7,135 nt of DNA from CAXSEA01 sp964235675 (GTDB lineage Bacteria; Armatimonadota; Armatimonadia; Armatimonadales; Capsulimonadaceae), in contig CAXSEA010000193.1 of assembly GCA_964235675.1 (NCBI GenBank), positions 1-7,135 on the forward strand, in the 5' to 3' direction. Shown in pieces: positions 3,516-7,135 of this stretch. The first letter of the stretch is position 1, and every line of letters begins with the position of its first letter. Made by a program: the position numbers and the translations under genes. The notes beneath the pieces were generated by a model. That model had not been told where the DNA came from, made no database searches, and saw nothing but the letters and a program-made list of their open reading frames with translations.

Positions 3516-5648
3516 CTACCGAATGGCCGTCGGTTGCCAGGTGGTGTCGCTGACTGTGGCGATGACTCCGCCGTAGTTCGTGACGGTAGTGCCGTCGAGG
3601 AGCCAGCGGGAGTACACGCCCGAAGTGGCGTTCCACCAGAGCAGGTCGGAGTGGCCGTCGCCATTGGTGTCTTCCGAGCCGACCAGGTGCCAGGTAGTGT
3701 CAGGCACTTGGGCGATATCGGCGTTGTAGGAGATCACCTTTTGGTTGGTCAGGTCGGTGCCCCAGTAGGAGACTTCGCCGGTGGACGAGTTCCAGAACAG
3801 CAGATCGGAGTAGCCGTCGTTGTCAAGATCGGGCGCGCCGACGATCTGCCAGGGCGTGCCCGCGCCCAGGGTCGCGAGCGCGCCGCCGTAGCTGGTGACC
3901 GTGGTGTCGTTGAGTGTCCAGCGGGAAACTGCTCCGGTGGAAGAGTTCTGGAAAACCAGGGTCCAGGCCGAGCCGCTGTTGTCGGCGACGGCGACTGGCT
4001 TCCAGTTAGTGTCGGAGACGGTGGCGAACGCCGCGCCGTAGTTGGTGACGGTAGTGCCGCTGAGGGTCCAAATACTCATCGCGCCGGTGGATTTGTTCCA
4101 CCACAAGATGTCCGGGTCGCCGTCGCCGTTCGCGTCGGGCGCGGCCACGGGCACCCAGTTGGAGCTTGGAGCGAGGGTGGCGAAGGCATTGCCGTAGCTA
4201 AGGACGCTGGTATCGTCCATATCCCACGCGCTGAGCGCGCCGGAAGTGGAGTTGTACCAGAGCAGGTCGGCGTGGCCGTCGCCGTTGAAGTCGAAGCGAG
4301 TGGTCGTCGATGTGGTGCCGGTGGCGGTTTTGGCGATCTTGAAGATCGTTCCGGCGCTGTCGGTCGGGTCGAAAGCGGTGCTGCCGTAGAGGTAGCCGTC
4401 GGTGCTGTTGAGAGCTAGGGCCGCCGCCGGGAACTCGCCGGGGTCGGTGGTCGAGCTGGTGCCGAAGGAGTGCAGCAGAGCGTATGTGCCGGTGGTGGAG
4501 ATCGAGAACAAAGTGCCGTAGCCGTACAGGATGCTGGTGCTGACCGTGCTGCCGCCTTCGGTGGTGTCGCCGTAGAGAGTGCCGGTTGTGGAATCTTGCG
4601 TGAGACTCGCGATCGGCTCCATGCCGTCATTGGAGACGCTGCCGTCGCGGAACGAGTGCAGGATTGTCAATGTGCCCGTGGACGTAATCTTATAAACGGT
4701 GCCATCGCCGTTCACGCCCTGGCCGGTGGCGGTGGAGCCGCCATGGAAAGTAGTGCCGTAGAAGTTGCCGTCGATGCCTTGCACGAGGGCGGCGGTGGGG
4801 GTAATGCCGTCGTCGGTGACGCTGCCGTCGTTGAAGTCGTGCAGGACGGTCTCCACTCCCGCCGTGGTGAGCTGGAAGACGGTGCCGTCGCTGTAGGATG
4901 TTCCGCCGCCCGAGGTGGTGCCGTAAAGATTGCCGTCGGTGCCGATGACCACGCCGGAATCGGGGAAAACTCCGTCGATGTCGGACGCGCCGAAGGAGTA
5001 CACGATGGTGACGACTCCCGCCGTTGTCACCGAATAGACTGTGCCGAGGCCATACGCGCCGCCGCCGAGGGTGGTGCCGTAGATCGTGCCGTCGCTGCCT
5101 TGAACGAGTTTGCCGGTGGGGTACGCACCGTCGTTGGCGACCGTGCCGTCGCCGAAGGAGTGCAGAAGGGCGAGCGTGCCGGACGCGGTCATGCTATAGA
5201 TCGTGCCTTCGCCGGTGGGATTGGCGGTCGTGTTCGTGGTGGCGAGAGTGGAGCCGCCGTAGGTGGTGGTGCCGTAGAAGTTGCCGTCGCTGCCCAGTGT
5301 CAGGCCACCGGTGGGGTACTCGCCGTCGGTGGCGGAGGCCGAGAACGTGTGCAGCACGGTCAAGGCGCCGCTGGTGGTGACGTCGAAGATGGTGCCTTCG
5401 GAGTTCGCGCCGCCGGTGGTCGCGGTGCCGTAGTACGCTCCGCTTGCGCCGAGCACGAGCGCGCTGGTGGGGAGCGAGCCTTCAGTGGCGGACGCGAGCG
5501 TATGCAGATAGGTGGGCGCGGTGTCCGCTTTCGACGGCGCGCCGTGCCAGAATGCGGCGGTGGCTCCCATAGCCGCTGCCGCGCAGCCGGCGGTGAGATG
5601 GAGCGCCCTGGCGGCGGCGCGTCGGTTCAAATGTCGAGAGAAAAACAT
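3516..5648 (-). CDS. Exported GloVer-repeat plus FG-GAP/VCBS-repeat protein
   Basis: The 710-residue product starts with an export signal (N-R-R at 8-10, an Ala-rich hydrophobic stretch, probable cleavage after S-K-A41). Residues about 57-440 hold six full GloVer-type repeats and a partial seventh, each built on Y-G-T-T-x-x-G-G, then G-T-V-Y-x-x-T-x-x-G, L-H-S-F and D-G-x-x-P. A short Thr linker follows. Residues 451-710 hold five FG-GAP/VCBS-like repeats of about 52 residues with calcium-loop motifs D-x-N-G-D-G-x-x-D at 453, 505 and 660 and D-L-D-N-D-G at 607; the third (near 556) has lost the motif. Both repeat types are expected to form beta-propeller-like structures outside the cytoplasm. 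No catalytic domain, LPXTG or PEP-CTERM anchor is seen. ATG 5648 is chosen because AAGGA lies 7 nt upstream; an in-frame TTG at 5666 lies upstream of that site. The role is unknown; adhesion or binding is only a guess. Confidence 0.9.
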   Translation of the reverse strand: MFFSRHLNRRAAARALHLTAGCAAAAMGATAAFWHGAPSKADTAPTYLHTLASATEGSLPTSALVLGASGAYYGTATTGGANSEGTIFDVTTSGALTVLHTFSASATDGEYPTGGLTLGSDGNFYGTTTYGGSTLATTNTTANPTGEGTIYSMTASGTLALLHSFGDGTVANDGAYPTGKLVQGSDGTIYGTTLGGGAYGLGTVYSVTTAGVVTIVYSFGASDIDGVFPDSGVVIGTDGNLYGTTSGGGTSYSDGTVFQLTTAGVETVLHDFNDGSVTDDGITPTAALVQGIDGNFYGTTFHGGSTATGQGVNGDGTVYKITSTGTLTILHSFRDGSVSNDGMEPIASLTQDSTTGTLYGDTTEGGSTVSTSILYGYGTLFSISTTGTYALLHSFGTSSTTDPGEFPAAALALNSTDGYLYGSTAFDPTDSAGTIFKIAKTATGTTSTTTRFDFNGDGHADLLWYNSTSGALSAWDMDDTSVLSYGNAFATLAPSSNWVPVAAPDANGDGDPDILWWNKSTGAMSIWTLSGTTVTNYGAAFATVSDTNWKPVAVADNSGSAWTLVFQNSSTGAVSRWTLNDTTVTSYGGALATLGAGTPWQIVGAPDLDNDGYSDLLFWNSSTGEVSYWGTDLTNQKVISYNADIAQVPDTTWHLVGSEDTNGDGHSDLLWWNATSGVYSRWLLDGTTVTNYGGVIATVSDTTWQPTAIR
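3519..4298 (-). repeat. FG-GAP/VCBS repeat-coding array (five units)
   Basis: Five units of about 153-159 nt encode D-x-N-G-D-G-x-x-D-L-L-W-W-N-x-x-T-G, then W-x-L-x-x-T-x-V-x-x-Y-G, then W-x-P-V/I-x. The third unit reads D-N-S-G-S-A-W-T and lacks the calcium loop. The units differ enough in DNA to show that this is an old amplification, not recent slippage. Confidence 0.85.
4329..5480 (-). repeat. GloVer-type repeat-coding array (six full units plus a partial one)
   Basis: Units of about 46-60 residues carry Y-G-T-T-x-x-G-G, G-T-I/V-Y/F, T-x-x-G-x-x-x-x-L-H-x-F and D-G-x-x-P-x-x-x-L. Length differences come mainly from Ser/Thr/Asn-rich insertions after the G-G. The last unit lacks the L-H-S-F half and runs straight into the Thr linker before the FG-GAP array. 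Confidence 0.85.
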
Positions 5649-5655
5649 ACTGTTG

Positions 5656-5660
5656 TCCTT
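5656..5660 (-). promoter_or_regulatory. Shine-Dalgarno that decides the start of the repeat-protein gene
   Basis: AAGGA on the minus strand lies 7 nt before the ATG at 5648, which is ideal spacing. It overlaps codons that would follow the alternative TTG at 5666, so the ATG is the better start. Confidence 0.75.
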
Positions 5661-5666
5661 TTGCAA

Positions 5667-5849
5667 AAGCCGTTAGCGGCGATCAAATCACTAAGCAGGC
5701 AAGCTAACCGAAAACCTCGCTCGACGCGCCCACGCCGTCGATGGCTGATGACGATACTGTAGGGCCGGTAGATTAAAGCAAAATGAATAATCAGTGAAGA
5801 TCGATTCCTTTGGCGAATTTTCGCCCGGAGGCGCAATCGTGGAGCGCGC
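5667..5849 (-). other. Upstream region of the repeat-protein gene
   Basis: This stretch lies between the LTXXQ gene terminator and the repeat-protein start and must hold the promoter for the latter. An AT-rich patch at about 5770-5815 is the likeliest site, but I found no pair of boxes with acceptable spacing. Short frames open here on the minus strand run into the repeat-protein gene out of frame and have no family features. Confidence 0.4.
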
Positions 5850-5897
5850 AAAAACCCGGCTGGCTTTTGGCGCGGAGCGTCTCAAGCCAGCCGGGTT
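5850..5897 (-). terminator. Rho-independent terminator of the LTXXQ gene
   Basis: A perfect 14-bp stem pairs 5853-5866 with 5884-5897 around a 17-nt loop. Five T residues follow on the minus strand (5854-5850, two of them within the stem). It lies 33 nt after the LTXXQ stop codon. Confidence 0.87.
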
Positions 5898-5930
5898 CGT
5901 ACTCATAAGCGAGGCGACGCCTCATTTGGC

Positions 5931-7010
5931 TTACCGCACGCGAAGCAGGTGATTCCCGATACTCGCCCTCACGTTGTCGCTGGTCGAGGTAGTCGTGGTA
6001 GTGGTCGTGCTGCCGCTGCCTGACGATCCTGAACCGCCGCTACCATTCCCACCGCCTCCGTTGCCGCCATTACCTCCTCCGCCGTTGCCATGGGTTGGGG
6101 TTGCGGAAAGGAACGTGGTCTGCTGCGCCGTCGTCAACGTGAGGAACGCCGCCGATTGCGCCGCCCAGTCGTTTTCGAGCAGTGTGGCGATATCGCCTTC
6201 GGCGGTGTCGACCGCGCTGGTGAGAGCGTCCTCGTCGTAGGTAGAAGCGTTATAAGCCGACGTGTAGGTCGTCAGGTCGCTTTTGACGGTGGCGAGGTCG
6301 GCGGTGTCGCTGGTGATTTGCGCCGACTCGATGGCCTGCAGCGCCGTGGTTTCAGTGTCGGTCAAGCTCAGGGCCGTGGATTCCCGCAAGATCATCGCCG
6401 CGAGCGTCGGCAGCATAGCCGTATTCGACGATGAGGTGGAAGTGGAGGTGGAGCTGGAATCGTCCGAGCTGGACGTCGAAGACGACGATGTGGAGCTGCT
6501 GGAGCTGGTCACGGCGGTGACATAGTCCGCTTGCTGGGCAGTGGTCAAGACATTGGTGTAAATATCGGCCTGCACCGCCTGCGCGGCGAGAATCAGGTTG
6601 CCGATTGCCGTGGCCTCGTCCTGCGCTGTGGAGGTCGCGGTGCTGGAATCGTAGGTGGAAGCCTCGTACAACGCTTTGGCTGCCGTTTCATCCGTGCCGA
6701 TCTCTTTTTGGTAGGGTTCGGCAGTTGTCTCGTAGGTAGTCAAGAGCGCGGCGATAGCCGTTCTCTGGTCGGAAGTCAAATTCAAAGCGCCGAGCACCTT
6801 GGGCGAGTAGAGAGGCTGCGCGATTCCGGCGGGCAGCGCCATTTCCACCAAGCTGCGCGAGCCCTGCTGCCCGCCGCCACCGCCGCCGTGCATGCCGCCG
6901 CGTCCACCGCCGCCGGCGTGCTGCGCCTGAGCAGCTGTGCCCGACGCAGCGAGCAGCGCGAGTAATCCAAGCGTGGCTGTCCCGAGCTTGCCGTAATTCA
7001 GTGAATACAT
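5931..7010 (-). CDS. Exported protein with two LTXXQ (Spy/CpxP-like) modules
   Basis: The 359-residue product has a Sec signal peptide (hydrophobic 12-26, likely cleavage after A-Q-A29), then a Gly/His-containing stretch with G-G-M-H-G-G (31-50). Two similar helical modules follow. The first, about 70-168, has L-T-S-D-Q at 78-82 and L-T-T-A-Q-Q at 155-160. The second, about 200-304, has L-T-D-T-E at 216-220 and L-T-T-A-Q-Q at 292-297. A Ser/Thr/Asp linker (169-195) joins them, and a Gly/Asn/Ser plus poly-Thr tail (309-345) precedes a basic end, R-A-S-I-G-N-H-L-L-R-V-R. L-T-x-x-Q repeats mark Spy/CpxP proteins, periplasmic chaperone or stress-sensor proteins usually of about 160 residues with one module, so this is a double-length form. 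ATG 7010 is supported by AGGA 11 nt upstream. Homology is weak beyond the motifs, so the role is inferred. Confidence 0.75.
   Translation of the reverse strand: MYSLNYGKLGTATLGLLALLAASGTAAQAQHAGGGGRGGMHGGGGGGQQGSRSLVEMALPAGIAQPLYSPKVLGALNLTSDQRTAIAALLTTYETTAEPYQKEIGTDETAAKALYEASTYDSSTATSTAQDEATAIGNLILAAQAVQADIYTNVLTTAQQADYVTAVTSSSSSTSSSSTSSSDDSSSTSTSTSSSNTAMLPTLAAMILRESTALSLTDTETTALQAIESAQITSDTADLATVKSDLTTYTSAYNASTYDEDALTSAVDTAEGDIATLLENDWAAQSAAFLTLTTAQQTTFLSATPTHGNGGGGNGGNGGGGNGSGGSGSSGSGSTTTTTTTSTSDNVRASIGNHLLRVR
5976..6089 (-). repeat. Low-complexity Gly/Asn/Ser then poly-Thr tail of the LTXXQ gene
   Basis: About 38 codons encode Gly blocks broken by Asn and Ser, followed by seven Thr in a row and T-S-T-S. 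The composition resembles the dioxygenase tail, but here the Gly block comes before the Thr block. Confidence 0.8.
6426..6506 (-). repeat. Ser/Thr/Asp-rich linker between the two LTXXQ modules
   Basis: About 27 codons are almost only Ser and Thr with a D-D pair. The tract joins the two helical modules and is probably disordered. Its codons are mixed TCC, AGC, TCG and ACT rather than a pure triplet run. Confidence 0.8.
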
Positions 7011-7135
7011 CTTCTTTATGGTCCTTTTAACGTTTAATGCCGCTTGCAGCTCTGCGTTTGCTTTAGCGGTATTTATCGAAGCTGCCGACTGTATCTGTCC
7101 CGTGACCCATCCGCGGAGACAAATACAATCTAGGT
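7011..7135 (-). other. Upstream region of the LTXXQ gene
   Basis: It includes the AAAGGA ribosome-binding site (about 7022-7027). A GATAAATA stretch (about 7071-7078) could be part of a -10 element, but no -35 partner with correct spacing is seen. No gene is visible up to the window edge. Confidence 0.4.

Noticed and set aside
3519..5480. Regularly spaced DNA repeats that might suggest a CRISPR or satellite array
   Set aside because: The units are 138-180 nt, diverged, in frame and code for known protein repeats. There are no identical short repeats with unique spacers.
5570..5648. Lipoprotein signal in the repeat protein (T-A-G-C near residue 22)
   Set aside because: The residue at -3 is Thr instead of Leu, Val or Ile, and the hydrophobic segment continues past the Cys to a good S-K-A cleavage site, so a standard signal peptide is more likely.
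3534..5762. Long plus-strand open frames opposite the repeat-protein gene
   Set aside because: They mirror the GloVer and FG-GAP repeat DNA. Their apparent protein repeats only reflect the sense repeats, and their composition (Gly/Val/Ala/Arg) has no domain signal.
1..7135. A dedicated defence, mobile or biosynthetic gene system
   Set aside because: No transposase, integrase, nuclease, toxin-antitoxin, NRPS/PKS or CRISPR features are present. The genes appear to be individually transcribed envelope or housekeeping genes.

Overview
The window looks like ordinary chromosomal DNA of a GC-rich bacterium with many exported, low-complexity Ser/Thr/Gly-rich proteins. The organism cannot be named from this sequence. 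GloVer-type repeats (first noted in Gloeobacter and Verrucomicrobia, also common in Acidobacteriota and Armatimonadota), a secreted family 16 glycoside hydrolase, a secreted intradiol-dioxygenase-like protein and an LTXXQ protein together suggest a soil or plant-surface member of one of those phyla. That is an inference at low confidence. I see no phage, plasmid, CRISPR, tRNA or rRNA signature.

Layout. At the left edge (2-283, +) is the 3' end of a GNAT acetyltransferase gene. Every other gene lies on the minus strand: an EthD-domain protein (307-729), a possible 31-residue small ORF (831-926), a GH16 beta-glucanase (1086-1946), an intradiol-dioxygenase-like protein (2368-3327), a GloVer plus FG-GAP/VCBS repeat protein (3516-5648) and a two-module LTXXQ (Spy/CpxP-like) protein (5931-7010). 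Three minus-strand hairpin plus U-tract terminators follow the GH16, dioxygenase and LTXXQ genes. Promoter-like boxes precede the EthD, GH16 and dioxygenase genes. The genes are therefore probably separate transcription units facing the same way, not one operon.

Four of the six main proteins carry N-terminal export signals, one of them Tat-like, so the shared theme is the cell envelope or exterior: polysaccharide cleavage (GH16), a probable extracytoplasmic non-haem iron enzyme, a beta-propeller-like repeat protein and an LTXXQ protein. No direct pathway linking them is visible.

The non-coding DNA holds the most notable structure. A perfect 49-bp inverted repeat with a 54-nt centre (3361-3512) lies 3 nt after the stop codon of the repeat-protein gene, and one arm runs into the -35 region of the dioxygenase promoter. 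A GC-rich foldable segment (about 1990-2118) lies in what appears to be a leader of about 190 nt on the GH16 mRNA. These are the best candidates for undescribed elements. No clearly new multi-gene system is present.
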